Counted from the first letter of the stretch, positions 1-13,600 are shown. The stretch is 64,000 nucleotides of DNA from Neocallimastix lanati (nom. inval.) (GCA_016946835.1 JACVTC010000032.1:122001-186000), one strand, 5' to 3'. Notes: generated from the letters alone by a model not told the origin. Made by a program: numbers and translations.

Positions 1-660
1 TTAAGAATATTATATATATTAAATAGAAAATATTAAAAAAAATTTGTTACTTTAAAAGGAAAAAGAAATTTACGGTTAACTATTTTTAATATAGTTTAAT
101 TTTATTAACATAAAAATAAATAGAAGCATATGTCAAAAAAAAATTCTCATTATTTAAATTGTTAATATATTGGTTTTATATTAATTTAATATTATAATAA
201 TTTCAAATATGACAATTTAGGTTTGATTTCATTTTTTATAATTTTTTAATAAAATTTTTGTTATATTTTTATTATTATAATAGTAAATTAATTAGTAAAT
301 TAATTTTTTTTTTATACAATTATGTTAGTATTTTTTTTAATAATTTCATATTAGATGAAAGAAATTTAAAAAAATAAATAAATAAATAAATTAATATTTA
401 AAGATTAAGAATTAATAATGTAAATAAATTTATTATACTTAAATTTGTACTTACTGATACAATTTTATAATTTATTTAATAATAAACAAAAATTAATAAG
501 GATTATTATTAATTATCTTTAATTAATTTAAATTAATAAATTCGTTTTTTTTTTTATCTATTACGGTTTTTATTTTATTTTATTTTTTTTATTAAATGAA
601 AATTTTAAATGTAGTAAGTATTATAATTTCTAAATATAGCCATATTAAAATTCGGATAAT

Positions 661-700
<40 letters not shown>

Positions 701-2160
701 TATTATTATAAAATATAATTTTAATACTTTATATATTCTATATATATATTTTTTTTTCTTTTTTTTTATTCTCTTATATATTATATATTCCCTTTTATTT
801 AATATATATATTTTATTAACATCATGAAACATTATGAATCAGTGAGTTATTTTATGTTTGTTATTTTTGTTAATAATATATATATATATTTTCAATAATT
901 AAATTATAAAATTATTTTATATCTTTCTTTATATTCGTAATAGATTATTAAATATTTAATTTGTATATATTAATAATTGTTATTAAGCGGATAAATCTTA
1001 ATAAATTTATAATATTAGATGTAAGATATAAGATATATAAAATTGATAGTAAAAAGTAATTTGATAATAATTAGAATATATAATTTTAATTTTATAATTA
1101 ATTTTTTTTTTTAAATTATATAATATAGTTGTTTAAATATTTATGTTTTTATTAATTTTATCATTAATTTCATTAATATATATATTAAATATTACTTTAA
1201 AGCAAAATAGAAATCTACTTATGATTATTGAAGGATTTTTTTTGTCCTTGATTCAACCAAAAAATAATTATTATCTTAATCTTATAATTCAAGTTTTTAG
1301 TCAGTTGATATCTTTTTAAGAGATAATTTTAAATTTTATATTAATTCGATAAAATAATTTTTAAATCATTTTTTATATGTTTTGAATTTTTTTTTTTTTC
1401 TCATTCTCTTTTTTAAAAATAATATATATATATATATATATAATTTTCACTTAATTTTCTATTAATTTATTATTGAAATTAACTCTAAAAAAAAAAAATA
1501 ATAAGCATAAATTAATAATGATAATGATAAATAAATAAAAATAATTTCGTAATAGCCATTATAGCATTGCAATAATATAAATATATATCATTTAAAATAA
1601 AAATATTATTACTACTAAAGAAATATATCTTTAAAATAAAAACATTACTTTTACTAAGAATATCAAAAAAAAAAAAAAAAGTATTATATAATATAAATTA
1701 ATAGGAAAAAAAAAATTTTTTTTAATAATATTAAAACAAACCTATTTAACTATTTTATTGAAAATAATATTTGTTTAATTATTGATACCTTCATTTTCAA
1801 TATTTTATAATTTTGGATTTAATATTTATTTTTACTATAAATTAATATTATATTATTATTTAGTAGATTTCTTTTGTTAATATAAAATATATCTTTGTTT
1901 ATAAATTTTTATTAAATCTTTTTTTATGTATACAATTTTTATTTTTTTTTAATATATATTATATTTTATATATATGAAAAATTTCTCAGCTTAAATCTTT
2001 TACCTACAAACATATATATATATTTTTTTTTAATTTAATTTTTAAATTTTTTAATTTTGTTTATTTATTTATTTTATTTATAATTATTATTATTATTATT
2101 ATTATTATTATTTTTTTTAATTTATATTTAATACAATAATGTGTAGTACTTATATAATGC

Positions 2161-2206
<46 letters not shown>

Positions 2207-2336
2207 AATTCAAGAAAAATAACAACTTTATTATAATACTTTTTCGTTAATTAAATTTAATATGAAATATTAGATTAATTAAAAATTAACAAAAAAAGAA
2301 TGTTTTAAATAAATTTATTTTTCTGTATGTATAAAT

Positions 2337-2374
<38 letters not shown>

Positions 2375-3017
2375 GAAAAATGAATGATAAAATACTTTTA
2401 ATAGTTAAAAATTTATTTTTCGTTTAATATTTATTAAAATATATATTTAATGAAAAATAAATGATATATATATATTTTTTTTAATATTCATAATATTATA
2501 TGAAATTAAGAATATTATTTAAATAATTTTTGAATAATTGAATAAATTAATATTTTCATTTATTTCGTTGAAATATATATTTATTTATTTATATAAGATC
2601 ACTTTATTATTCACTATGTATTGACAGTTAAATAATAAATATATATACTTATTTAAGATTTTTTTTTTTTAGGTAAAAAAAAAAAAAGAAAAAAATCAAT
2701 AAAAACAAATTAATAAAAGTTAAATTGAAATTATTATTCTTCTTATTTATTAATTTTTTTAAAAATATACAGATACAGTTAATGATATGAAATATTATAA
2801 TTTTAATAATTTTAATATTTATATTAAAATTATTATTAATTTACATTAAATTGATGCTATAGATAATTTTATTAAATATTTTTATTTTATTTTATTTCCT
2901 TTTTTATTTTTTATTTTTTTTTTTTATTTTTTTTTTTATTTTAACATTTTATTATGGTGATATAAGTTTTTAAATTTTTATTTTAGATTTTTCCAATGGA
3001 ACAATTATTATTATTAC

Positions 3018-3050
<33 letters not shown>

Positions 3051-3064
3051 TTTTATTTTATTTA
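1..3064. other. gene-free AT-rich intergenic DNA
   Basis: No open frame with recognisable protein features on either strand. The stretch consists of homopolymer A/T runs, TA-dinucleotide tracts (for example near 1425-1445 and 2165-2195), a 30-nt T run near 2340-2370 and a (TTA)n tract at about 3005-3060 that abuts a dispersed repeat. Short open frames here are low-complexity translations of these repeats. Confidence 0.7.
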
Positions 3065-3310
3065 ATTCCTCTGAAAGAGAAGACCATAATTTCTTTCAGA
3101 TATTCAATTCAAACCCTAATCCATAAGGAGATGAAGTTCGTTGCATATGGACTTTTTACTGAATTTATTTATACACTTTATTTTTGAATATTACTTTTTT
3201 ATTTCACGGTACTATTTTAAATATTATTATATTCAAATTGGATAAATAATATTTATTTATTTTATTAATTTTGTGTTTTTTTATTTTTTTTATTAAAATT
3301 AAAAATGTTA
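3065..3310 (+). repeat. dispersed repeat, copy A (5'-truncated)
   Basis: About 245 bp closely matching 59127-59370 and, in reverse, 37255-37440 and 54480-54650. It begins with what reads as the last codons of a coding region (SSEREDHNFFQ-like, then NSNPNP) and continues into a shared non-coding tail that includes TTTATTTATACACTT and a GGACAAATAATATTTATTT-like block. Compared with the other copies it lacks the very 3' end (the TTCGCAATAATTGC palindrome and A tail). Probably a truncated retrocopy or gene 3' end; the parent gene is not identified. Confidence 0.7.
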
Positions 3311-3472
3311 ATTATAGGTTTAGAATACACAATAAATATTAATAATATTCTTAATATAATCTCAGATAATCTTTTGTTTATTTTTTATTTTTACTTATTT
3401 ATTTTTTTAATCTTTATAGGTTCAATTCTTTTTTTAAAAAATATTTTTACTACTATATAAATTTATATTTTC

Positions 3473-3543
3473 AATGTAATTGATAATGTATTAAAATGTA
3501 TGTTTAGTATTTTGTATCTAAACACTACATTAAATTACATTGA
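3473..3543. repeat. imperfect stem-loop (nested inverted repeats)
   Basis: Outer arms read CAATGTAATTGATAATGTA and TACATTAAATTACATTG (close inverted repeats), and inner arms GTTTAG and CTAAAC surround an AT loop. A T run of about 37 nt follows at 3551-3583. It lies just outside the decayed copia element and may be a small foldback element or a remnant of that element's LTR. No function can be assigned. Confidence 0.55.
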
Positions 3544-3548
3544 GAAAG

Positions 3549-3584
<36 letters not shown>

Positions 3585-3698
3585 TGATATTAATAAATGT
3601 TAATAGTAAATATAATGTAATATAATAAAATTAGTAATATTAATATTGATAAGAATAAAGTTTTAAGAATAAATAAAATATATATATATATTTTTCTT

Positions 3699-5567
3699 TT
3701 AATCGAATATAAATTTAGAATAAATGGACATTTTTGGTCCGGAAATACATTTAGTAAGTGGATCTGCTGCCATTTTATTGGACTCAATCTTTTCCAAATT
3801 TATTTTATATTTTATGATATTTTCGTAAATAAATTTGTACTTTATGTCCATATGTTTTATTCCTTCTCTGGCATTTTCACTTTCAACCATAGCTTTGCAT
3901 GCATTATTGTCTACAAAGATCTTTATATTTAATTCTTTGAAAGTAATTTCTTTTATGATTTTTCTTAATTTTAATGCATATTTTGTGCACTCAATGAGAC
4001 TAACACACTCTGCTTCGGCAGAAGATAATGTAACACATTTTTGTGTTTGTGATTTCCAAGCTATTGGAGCATTCCCCAAGAGGAATATAATACCACTTGT
4101 TGATCTTCTTGTTGATTCATCGCCTCCCCAGTCGGAGTCAGAATATCCAACTAAAGTTTCATTACCATTATAGTAAATTGACATATTTAATAATTTACTT
4201 AATAAAGACTTACTTTATTTGGAAATTTAATATTAGCATTAATTAGAGGTATTTATATCTTTAATTTTATTGACTTTTCCTTTGTTGACTTTAAATATTG
4301 CAAGGTCATCATATCAGAATCATAATCAACTTTAGTTGGCTTTTCACAGTTTCTGGCAAGTTGATTTACCGAGAATGCTATATCCGTTCTCGTTTTAACA
4401 GCGATGTACAGTAATGCTCCTAAAAGTGATTTGTTACTGGTTACATCAACTAACTTGGAATTTTCCCTTTGTTCCATAGTTATCCTATGGCGCCATAGAG
4501 TATAGATTCTTTTGATTTTATACATCATGTATTTTTTGACGATTTTATCAATATAATCTTTTTGATTGATTTTATAGCGCCTTTTATCTTTCATAATATT
4601 AATGCCTATGATTTTATTAGCAACTGATTCTTTGGGTATTTTGTATTTTCTTTTAATTTTGTTGATAATTTCTTTAACTTCATCTTCATTACCGGTTAAT
4701 AATATATCATCAACATATAAATTTAAAATTGCGTATTATAACTTGTGATTCTTGTTATACTTACAAAATATACATTCGCCAGTATTTAATTGATTTAAAC
4801 CTATATTTTTTTGAAATTTTGTAATTTCCTTATTCCAAGCTCTTCCGCTTTGTTTTAAGCCGTACATAGCTTTATTTAATAACCAGTATTTTTCTTTATT
4901 AAAATTTTTGTCTCCTTCTGGAATTTTAACAAATATTTTTTCTTTCAATTCAGCATTTAGGTATGCTACTCTTATATCGATTTGTATTATTTTCCAATTT
5001 ATTATAGATGCTATCGCGATAGTAATTCTCAAACTATCAGACTGCAAAGTCGGAGCATATGTGTCAATGAAATCCTTACCTTTGATTTGTTTGAAACCCT
5101 CTGATTACAAACCTGACTTTTCTTGTTCCGTCATCTTTGATCGTGAATAACCCATGTTCCATCAAGTATATTTGCACCTTCAGGTATTTCACTACTGTCA
5201 ACAACTATTGTGACATGGTTATCATAAATATTTTTAAATTCTTTAGCAATTGCTATTTTCCATTTTTCATGATCAGCTGATTCTAATGCTTGTTTGTATG
5301 TTAGAGGAACATTTGTTTTAATTAACACATAATATATTATTTTCTTTATTATTTATTGATAATTTTTCATCATCCGGCTTTTCAACTGGAATTTGTAAAT
5401 CATTTTTATTAATTTCATTGTGATCCACTTTTTGCAATTGTCCTGTTTTATCAGTATTAATTATGCTTGATGACCTTTCCCCCTCAATTGATGAAGTGGA
5501 TGATTCAAGTAGTGAACTAATAATTTTATTAGTAAAAAAAAAAAGGTGTATTAATAGTGCCTGGTTA
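3699..5567 (-). pseudogene. Ty1/copia Pol remnant: RT and RNase H
   Basis: On the minus strand, in order: a low-complexity linker (5567-5318), the start of the copia reverse transcriptase (YKQALESADHEKWKIAI...GTWVI, 5328-5131), RT fingers/palm (AYLNAELKEKIFVKIPEG, LLNKAMYGLKQSGRAWN, 5047-4736), the YVDD active-site box as YVDDILLTGNED (about 4735-4690), RT C-terminus with TRTDIAFSVNQLARNCEKPT (4594-4253), and RNase H with GYSDSDWGGDESTRRSTSG, TLSSAEAECVSL, VDNNACKAM and ADPLTK (4184-3699). The reading frame is broken several times (near 4740, 4600-4250, 5130), so the element is dead. It continues across the nested gypsy insertion into the integrase piece at 19514-19935. No flanking LTR was recognised on the left. 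Confidence 0.9.
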
Positions 5568-5572
5568 GATTT
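5568..5572. other. target-site duplication GATTT (left copy), gypsy element 1
   Basis: GATTT directly precedes the left LTR of gypsy element 1 and recurs directly after the right LTR at 19509-19513. Removing everything between the copies rejoins the copia integrase frame (DVYFFENLT) to the linker, which confirms the insertion. Confidence 0.93.
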
Positions 5573-6285
5573 TGTAAAATGTTCCTTATGGAGCAGATTA
5601 CAATTACGAAAAAAAAACAACACTATCAATAACAATACTCAAATGAAATTTATTTTTTAAAAAAAATTCTTTTATTAATCACTTTATTATAAAAATTCTT
5701 TTTATTAGTTATTAACTGCAAAATAGTTAATAACAACTACATTTTCTTTAATAGAATAATTTTACATGTATTTATATTTTTTCTTAATTATATTATAATA
5801 TACTATTTCTATTTATTTAAATATATATTCAATATAAAATAAACAAAAACTAATCTAAAATTAAATAAAGTTATAAAAAACTAAAACTAATTCAATAAGC
5901 TTTTTATTCATTATTTATTTATTATTCTTTTATTATTAATACTATTAATTATATATTACTATTTAATTTTTTTGATTATTAAACTAAACTAAAATTAAAC
6001 TAAACTAAAATTAAACTAAACTAAAATTAAACTAAACTAAAATTATTAATATATTTTATTACTAAATTTTAGGTTATTTAAAAATTAATTTTATATTTTT
6101 AAATTTATATATTATATGAAATATAAATTTATTATTAATTTTCATAAATCAATTAATTTCATAAATTAATATATTTTACATAATTTAATGCATTAGCATT
6201 ATTTTGTAAACGTGAATTACATTAAATAATTTAATGTACAAAATAAATTAATTAATGTACTAAAGATATTGATCATATCTTTACA
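5573..6285 (-). mobile_element. LTR of Ty3/gypsy element 1 (3' LTR)
   Basis: 713-bp LTR beginning TGTAAAATG and ending TTTACA on the plus strand, with a same-length and, by eye, identical partner at 18796-19508. Sense (minus) orientation is TG...CA. It contains a short tandem AAACTAAACTAAAATT array (about 5985-6045), a TATAAATA box in sense orientation (about 5776-5768), the putative R-start complement at 5730-5740, and a terminal hairpin AAAGATAT/ATATCTTT at 6262-6282. Confidence 0.93.
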
Positions 6286-6316
6286 ATCTCGCCCTTTAAG
6301 TCGAGCTCCTGCGAGA
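6286..6316 (-). promoter_or_regulatory. polypurine tract and conserved hairpin, element 1
   Basis: In sense the block runs TCTCGCAGGAGCTCGAC then TTAAAGGGCGAGAT and abuts the 3' LTR. TCTCGC and GCGAGA can pair, putting the purine tract AAAGGGCGAGA in the 3' arm. The same block with a single base change precedes element 2's LTR at 10635-10665. In element 1 it encodes the final SRRSST and stop; in element 2 it lies beyond the stop. Conservation is therefore at the nucleotide level, as expected for a plus-strand primer. Confidence 0.75.
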
Positions 6317-9300
6317 ATCATTTCTTGAGGGAAGTTCTATAACAAAGGGTTGATATTTATGTCTTACAATGAAATCATTGGCATGATCATCATTCTTAAT
6401 AGATTCTTGATCCTTTGTTCTTGTTTTATTTTTCTTATTTTTTCTAAAGTATTCCTGAATTAATTGTTTATCTAAAATTTGATCTTCATCTATCCAAGAG
6501 TCTTCATTTGATCCTTTCCAAGAGATAAGAAAACGATTCTTTCCTTTATAAGTTCTCATATTAATTATTTTATCTGGAATCATATCGGAATTATTTGTAG
6601 TTATATTTATACTCTTTCGTTTATTAACATTTCTATCTTCAAATTCATTCTCATAATAAGGTTCAAGTAAAGAAACATGAAAAATTGGATGACAATGCAT
6701 ATTATTAGGTAGTTTAAGTTTGTACGCTAAGGGACTAACTTTTTCAATTATTTCAAAAGGACCTATCAATTGATCGGCTAGTTTTCTTTTAACATTCTTA
6801 GTAGTAGATCCTTTAAGTAACCAAACTTTTTTACCGACTTCGAAATTAGGGGAAGGAAGTCTTTTCAAATCGGCGTATTTTTTATAAGTTTTCTTAGCTT
6901 CTTCTAAGTTTCTTTTTAAAAATTCAATATTTTTATTAATATCTAATATTCTTTTTTCAGCTCTACTTGGTCTTTCTGAGGATGGAATCTCAGGACTAAA
7001 TTTAGGATTAAAACCATAGTTTGCGAAGAATGGTGATTGATTTATAGATTGATGTAAAGTATTATTGTAAGCGAATTCAGCGAAAGGTAGTAAATCGACC
7101 CAATTATTTTGCCTTTCATTTATGAAACAACGAAGATATTGTTCCAATATTCCGTTCACCCTCTCCGTTTGACCATCAGTCTCCGGATGGTTGGAGGTAG
7201 AAAGAGAATGAGTAATATCAAGAAGTTTACATAAGCGATTCCAAAATTCAGATGTAAATTGCGATCCTCTATCAGAAATAATAGAATCAGGGAAACCATG
7301 TAATTTAAAAATATTCGAGATAAAAGCATCAGCAGCAATTGAAGCAGTAGGAAGACAACGAAAAGGAATAAAATGAGCCATTTTAGTCAAACGATCAACA
7401 ACAACCATAATTGTAGTCATATCTTTAGACTTAGGTAATTCAACGATAAAATCCATAGAAATATCAGACCAAGCTCTATTAGGAGTGGACAAGGGTGAAA
7501 GAAGTCCATATGGCTTGTGTCTAGGAATTTTTGATTTACAGCAAACTTCACAAGACTTAATAAACTTTTTAACATCAAGAGAAAAATTAGGCCACCAAAA
7601 ATTGCGGCTAAGTAATTCTTGAGTCTTAGAAACACCAAAATGACCAGCAGTAGGAGAGTCATGATGGAGTTCAAGAACTCTCGTTCGAATCGATTTAGGA
7701 ACATAAATCAGATTATTAAAGAGTAAAAATCCTTCTTTATCAATCATAAATTTATTAATATTTTGAATTTTAGGGTTAACAGCATTATTAATAGATAAGG
7801 ATGATTTAACAGAATTATAGAATTCATCATTCTCAAGAGCATTCAAAATAGTATTAGCAAGGGTATCATTATTAATAGTAAAACAGTTAATAACACGACA
7901 AGAAGAATTAAATTCAAAATTAAATAAATGATCACTTCTCCTAGATAGTAAATCAGGTTTACCCGATTTTTTCCCAGATCTATAGACAATATTAAAATCA
8001 AAACGAGATAAAAATTCATACCATCTAATTTGACGTTGCGAAAGCATTTCCGGTTTTCTAGGAAATGTTAAATTTTTATGATCAGTGTAAATAGTAAAGG
8101 GATGACGAGCACCCTCTAAAAAGTGACGCCATTGCTCTAAAGCAACTTTAATAGCGAGAAGTTCCTTATCATAAATGGGGTAGTTTCTTTGAGACTTAGT
8201 CAAACTCGAAGAAATAAAGGCAACTGGATGGAGATTGCCATCAACTTCTTGAGAAAGTACAGCTCCAACTGCAAAGTTACTAGCATCAGTTTCAACGATA
8301 AACGGTTTATTACTATCAGGATTAATTAAAATTGGAGCAGATGTGAAAAGTTCTTTCAATTTAACAAAAGCATCCTGTTGCTCAGGTCCCCAAATAAAAG
8401 GTACATTTTTACGAGTGAGTTTATGTATTGGTAAAGCTATTTTGGCAAAATCTTTAATGAAAACTCTATAATAATTACAAAGTCCAATAAATGACTGAAC
8501 TTCTTTGACATTAGTAGGTACAGGCCAATCTAAAATAGCTTTAATTTTTTCAGGATCAGGTTTAAGACCATCTTTAGATATGATGTAGCCCAGGAAGGAG
8601 GTTTCCGTTACATCGAATTCACATTTTTCTAGTTTAACATATAAATTATTATCTAAAAGTTTTTTCAACACTTTTCTAACATGTTCATGATGTTCTTCTA
8701 AGTTATTTGAATAAATAAGAATATCGTCGATATATGAGATAACAAAATCATCTAAGTAGTCACTAAGAACATCATTTATAAAATGTTGAAATGTAGCAGG
8801 TGCATTCTTTAACCCAAAAGGCATAACAAGATATTCATAATGTCCATAACGAGTTCTAAAAGCAGTCTTATACTCATCACCTTCTTTTATTCTTACTAAG
8901 TTATATGCAGATTTAAGATCTAACTTAGTAAAATAATTAGCACCTTTAACTCTGTCAATTAATTCACTTATTAATGGTAAAGGATATGAATTTCTAATAG
9001 TCATTTCATTTAATTTTCTGTAATCAATACATAATCTCAAAGTGCCATCTTTCTTTTTAACAAATAAGACAGGGGCACCAGCTGGTGATTTGGATTTTCT
9101 AATAAATCCTTTTGCTAAGTTTTCTTTAATATACTTTTTCAATTCATCCCTTTCTGCTTCTGTTAAAGGATAAATAGGACCATAGAATAGAATTGAATTA
9201 TCCTTTAAATTTATTTCACAATCATATTCTCTATGGGGAGGTAATTTATCACAATTCTTTTCATCAAAAACTTCAATATAATCGAGATAACAAGGAGGAA

Positions 9301-9856
9301 TAGAAATTTTATTATCACTATCGTTAACAATATTATTATTATCTAAATTCTGAATAATCAGACAGTTACACAAATTGTCTAACACACAATTTTGATAAGA
9401 AAAAAAATAGTTTGTTGGTTCGGCGACCAATTTACTTTCTTTATTTAAAATTTCATTTTTACATGATTTAATAAAATTACATGATTTTTTGATTTTATCT
9501 ATTGTACTAAGTTCTCTAAAATTACAAAAGTTAATTTTTTCTTTACTACAATCATTATCTTTAACACTAATATTAATACTATCACTATCACTATCACTAT
9601 CACTATCACTATCATTAATGGTTCTAACTTTTCTTCCACGGACGTATTCAGCTTCGCTTTCTGATTCGGAATCCCAGAGGGGTTTACACTTATATGGAGT
9701 ACTTGGTTCATAGGAATTTTCTTCTTCAGGTTCGATATCGATCTTACACTTCTTTGAACCTTTCTTGCTTCTATTTTTGTTTTTTCTTTTTCTTTTACCA
9801 TTATTACAGTTCCTAGCGCAATAACCAGAAGGAAAGGATATTTTTCTTGAATCATG
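6296..9856 (-). CDS. Ty3/gypsy element 1 Pol (RT-RNase H-integrase-chromodomain)
   Basis: 3' half of the single Gag-Pol polyprotein of element 1, cut from its gag-protease half by element 2; the open frame runs a little further upstream (to 9898) only because it reads into the LTR of element 2. In order: basic segment ([15 protein letters not shown]) and acidic Ser/Asp run, RT with [15 protein letters not shown] and YIDDILIYS, RNase H ([24 protein letters not shown]), integrase zinc finger (H-H-C-C ending CEVCCKSK), DDE core ([37 protein letters not shown]), and a C-terminal chromodomain ([19 protein letters not shown]). No internal stops. The protein is very similar to element 2 throughout, so the two belong to related but distinct subfamilies. 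It would copy the element's RNA and insert the DNA into chromatin. Confidence 0.93.
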   Translation of the reverse strand, partial: HDSRKISFPSGYCARNCNNGKRKRKNKNRSKKGSKKCKIDIEPEEENSYEPSTPYKCKPLWDSESESEAEYVRGRKVRTINDSDSDSDSDSDSINISVKDNDCSKEKINFCNFRELSTIDKIKKSCNFIKSCKNEILNKESKLVAEPTNYFFSYQNCVLDNLCNCLIIQNLDNNNIVNDSDNKISIPPCYLDYIEVFDEKNCDKLPPHREYDCEINLKDNSILFYGPIYPLTEAERDELKKYIKENLAKGFIRKSKSPAGAPVLFVKKKDGTLRLCIDYRKLNEMTIRNSYPLPLISELIDRVKGANYFTKLDLKSAYNLVRIKEGDEYKTAFRTRYGHYEYLVMPFGLKNAPATFQHFINDVLSDYLDDFVISYIDDILIYSNNLEEHHEHVRKVLKKLLDNNLYVKLEKCEFDVTETSFLGYIISKDGLKPDPEKIKAILDWPVPTNVKEVQSFIGLCNYYRVFIKDFAKIALPIHKLTRKNVPFIWGPEQQDAFVKLKELFTSAPILINPDSNKPFIVETDASNFAVGAVLSQEVDGNLHPVAFISSSLTKSQRNYPIYDKELLAIKVALEQWRHFLEGARHPFTIYTDHKNLTFPRKPEMLSQRQIRWYEFLSRFDFNIVYRSGKKSGKPDLLSRRSDHLFNFEFNSSCRVINCFTINNDTLANTILNALENDEFYNSVKSSLSINNAVNPKIQNINKFMIDKEGFLLFNNLIYVPKSIRTRVLELHHDSPTAGHFGVSKTQELLSRNFWWPNFSLDVKKFIKSCEVCCKSKIPRHKPYGLLSPLSTPNRAWSDISMDFIVELPKSKDMTTIMVVVDRLTKMAHFIPFRCLPTASIAADAFISNIFKLHGFPDSIISDRGSQFTSEFWNRLCKLLDITHSLSTSNHPETDGQTERVNGILEQYLRCFINERQNNWVDLLPFAEFAYNNTLHQSINQSPFFANYGFNPKFSPEIPSSERPSRAEKRILDINKNIEFLKRNLEEAKKTYKKYADLKRLPSPNFEVGKKVWLLKGSTTKNVKRKLADQLIGPFEIIEKVSPLAYKLKLPNNMHCHPIFHVSLLEPYYENEFEDRNVNKRKSINITTNNSDMIPDKIINMRTYKGKNRFLISWKGSNEDSWIDEDQILDKQLIQEYFRKNKKNKTRTKDQESIKNDDHANDFIVRHKYQPFVIELPSRNDSRRSST

Positions 9857-9861
9857 ATAAT
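9857..9861. other. target-site duplication ATAAT (left copy), gypsy element 2
   Basis: ATAAT precedes the left LTR of element 2 and is repeated at 16891-16895 after the right LTR. With this boundary both LTRs are exactly 773 bp, and the gag and pol halves of element 1 rejoin in frame. Confidence 0.9.
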
Positions 9862-10634
9862 TATAAAGTTTTGATTTAAAAAATAGATTATAAGTCAAAA
9901 ATTATAATAACACTAAATAACACAAAAATGTTTTATAAACAAATAAGTTTTATTATATTTAGATTTTAAAATAATCTTTATTAATTATTAGTGTTATTAA
10001 CAATAAATCGTTAATAACAATTACATCTATTAAAATACATGAAATTTGGTTAACTATTTATATTTTTATCTTATTACATTTAGAATATATAATTCCTATT
10101 GAATTATATTATCTAACTATTTATTTAAAAACAATACTAACCTAAACTAATAATAAATAATTAACTATTACTAAATAAAGAGAATTATAATTAATAACTA
10201 AAATAAATATAAACAATTTCAATCGAGCTCATTTATTATTTATTTATTATTTAAATATTATTAATAAATTCTTATTATATTTTCTATTTAAAATTAATAT
10301 AAAAGTTGTCATAATTATTTAATATGATTTTAGCATAAAATGCCGCAAGTTTCAACATGACTAATTGCATAGTTTCATGTTGTTAATTTATCTTGTAAAA
10401 AACCTTAACTCTTATTATTTAAATTAAATTACATAAAAAGAAATGATTTTCAATTACTAGTTTCACAAGAGAAATTTTTAATTTATTAATATGATTGGGA
10501 AGAAGTCGAAGTTTTGTTTAAAATTATTTGCAATAATTTTATACACGTGATTTTTAATAGATTTATTTCAATTTTACTTAAATTTATGATTAAATTTAAT
10601 TAAAATTTATAAAGATATTAATAATATCTTTACA
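9862..10634 (-). mobile_element. LTR of Ty3/gypsy element 2 (3' LTR)
   Basis: 773-bp LTR, by eye identical to 16118-16890. In sense it begins TGTAAAGATATT and ends CTTTATA, so its termini are TG...TA rather than TG...CA. It holds a sense TATAAATA box (about 10062-10055), the sequence complementary to the post-LTR primer site (10014-10024), and a terminal hairpin AAAGATAT/ATATCTTT like that of element 1 but with a different loop. Confidence 0.92.
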
Positions 10635-10665
10635 ATCTCGCCCCTTAAGTCGAGCTCCTGCGAGA
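10635..10665 (-). promoter_or_regulatory. polypurine tract and conserved hairpin, element 2
   Basis: Sense block TCTCGCAGGAGCTCGAC then TTAAGGGGCGAGAT immediately before the 3' LTR; TCTCGC pairs with GCGAGA. It differs from element 1's copy at one base. It lies downstream of the gag-pol stop at 10672, so it is not coding here. Confidence 0.75.
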
Positions 10666-10671
10666 TTAACT

Positions 10672-13600
10672 TTAAGAAGGAAGATCAATTACAAAAGGTT
10701 GATATTTATGTCTAACATAGTACTCGTTTGCATCATCAGGTGGTTGACAGAATTCGTTGTTAACATTCGAAGATTTGTTCTTCTTTTCTTTTCTGTAATA
10801 TTCTTGTATTAATTGTCTATCAAGAATTTGATCTTCATCAATCCAAGTATTTTCACTAAAATCGCATCCTTTCCATTTAATCAAGTAACGATTCTTATTG
10901 TTAAAGGTTTTCATTTTAATTATTCTTTCAGGAGTTCTATCAATTGTATCCGTATTAAGATTAATATTTCTTCTACGAGTATTTCTTCTGTTTGAAAATT
11001 CATTTTCATGATAAGGTTCGAGAAGTGAAACATGAAATACAGGGTGACAACGCATATTATTAGGAAGTTTAAGTTCGTACGCTAAGTCACTAACTTTTCT
11101 TATTATTTCAAAAGGTCCTATTAGTTGATCAGATAATTTTCTATTTTTCTTTGTTGTATTACCCTTTAAAAGATAAACTTTATTTCCTACTTTAAAATCT
11201 GGAGAATCCATTCTTTTCAGATCTGCATATTTCTTATAAGTCTTTTTTGCTTGCTCTAAGTTTTCTTTTAAAAATTTAATGTTTTCATTAATATTTAATA
11301 TTCTTTTCTCAGCTCTATGCGGATTCTCATTTGAAGGAATTTCAGGGTTAAATTTCGGATTAAAACCATAATTTGCAAAAAATGGTGATTGATTTATTGA
11401 CTGTTGTAAAGTATTATTATAGGAAAATTCTGCAAAAGGTAATAAATCAAGCCAGTTATTTTGCTTTTCATTGATGAAACAACGAAGATATTGTTCCAAT
11501 ATCGAGTTCACCCTCTCCGTTTGACCATCGGTCTGCGGGTGATAAGCAGTAGAAAAAGAATGCTTAATATTTAAAAGAGAGCAAAGACGATTCCAAAAAT
11601 CAGAGGTAAACTGAGAACCACGATCAGAAATAATAGAATCGGGGAAACCATGAAGTTTAAAAATATTAGCAATGAAAGAATCAGCAGCAATAGAAGCAGT
11701 AGGAAGACATCTAAAAGGTATAAAATGAGCCATTTTAGTTAAGCGATCCACAACAACCATTATAGTGGTCATATCTTTGGATTTCGGAAGTTCAACAATA
11801 AAATCCATAGAGATAGCAGACCAGGCTCTATTTGGTGTAGAAAGTGGAGAAAGTAAACCATATGGCTTATGTCTTGGGATTTTGGATTTTGAACAAATTT
11901 CACAAGATTTAATAAACATTTTAACATCTTTTTGTAATTTAGGCCACCAGAAATTACGAGAAATAAGTTCAATAGTTTTATTAATTCCAAAATGACCAGC
12001 AGAAATAGAGTCATGATGGAGTTCTAAAACTCTTATTCTAATTTTATTGGGAACATAAATTAAATTTTCAAAAAGTAAATAACCATTTTTGTCAAGAGAA
12101 AATTTATCGATTTTACTAAAAGGGGGATCTTTTGATTTATCATTTTTAAGAAATTCAGTTATTTTGCAATAGAATTCATCATTAGCTAGAGAATCATGAA
12201 TAGAGGAGATTAAAGAATCATTCTTAAAACTACATGAATTAATAACGCATGAAATAGGACGAACACTAGCAAATAAATGATCACTACGTCTTGATAAAAT
12301 ATCTGGTTTACCTGACTTTTTACCAGCTCTGTAAATTAGTTTAAAATCAAATCTAGATAAGAATTCATACCAACGAATTTGGCGTTGGGAAAGAAGTTCA
12401 GGTTTTCGAGGGAAAGTTAAATTCTTATGATCAGTATAAATAATAAACTGATGGCGAGCTCCTTCTAAGTAATGTCTCCATCCTTCCAATGCAACTTTAA
12501 TAGCAAGAAGTTCTTTGTCATAGATAGGGTAATTTCTTTGGGATTTAGTTAAGCTAGTAGAAATAAAAGCAATTGGATGCAAATGCCCATCAAATTCCTG
12601 AGAAAGAATTGCACCAACAGCAAAATTACTAGCATCAGTTTCAACAATGAATTGTTTGTTGCTATCAGGATGTTTCAAAATAGGAGCAGTAGTAAATAAT
12701 TCTTTTAAAGTATCAAACGCTTTTTGTTGTTCAGAACTCCAATTAAAAGGAACATTTTTTCTAGTTAATTTGTGGAGAGGATTTGCAATTTTCGCAAAGT
12801 CTTTAATAAAAATTCTGTAATAATTACAAAGTCCAATAAACGATTGAATTTCTTTAACGTTTGTTGGAACAGGCCAATCTAAAATTGCTTTAACTTTTTC
12901 TTTATCCATTTTAATTCCATCTCTTGATAAAACATAACCAAGAAAGGTAGTTTCAGTTACATCAAATTCACACTTTTCTAATTTAACAACTAAATGATTC
13001 TCTAACAATTTTCTTAAAACTTTCTTAACATGTACATGATGTTCTTCCAAAGTATTAGAATAAATTAAAATGTCATCAATGTAAGAGATTACAAAATCAT
13101 CTAAGTAATCACTGAGAACATCATTTATAAAATGTTGGAATGTAGCAGGGGCATTCTTAAGCCCAAAAGGCATAACGAGATATTCAAAGTGCCCGTATCT
13201 TGTACGAAAGGCAGTTTTGTACTCGTCACCTTCTTTAATTCTTACTAAGTTATAAGCAGATTTTAAATCTAACTTAGTAAAATATTTAGCACCTTTAACT
13301 CTATCCAACAATTCACTAATTAAAGGAAGTGGGTAAGAGTTACGGATGGTCATTTCGTTCAATTTTCTATAATCAATAACTAATCTATATGTACCATCCT
13401 TTTTTCTAACAAATAAAATAGGTGCTCCAGCGGGAGAAGAAGATTTTCTAATAAAACCCTTTTTTAAATTCTCTTCTAAATATTTCTTTAATTCTTCTCT
13501 CTCCGTCTCAGTTAAAGGATACAACGGTCCATAAAATAAACTACAATTATCTTTTAATTTAATCTCACAATCATAATTACGATGCGGAGGTAACACATTA

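Noticed and set aside
3835-4173. Plus-strand 112-codon frame overlapping the copia RNase H
   Set aside because: Antisense shadow of a clear RNase H domain on the minus strand.
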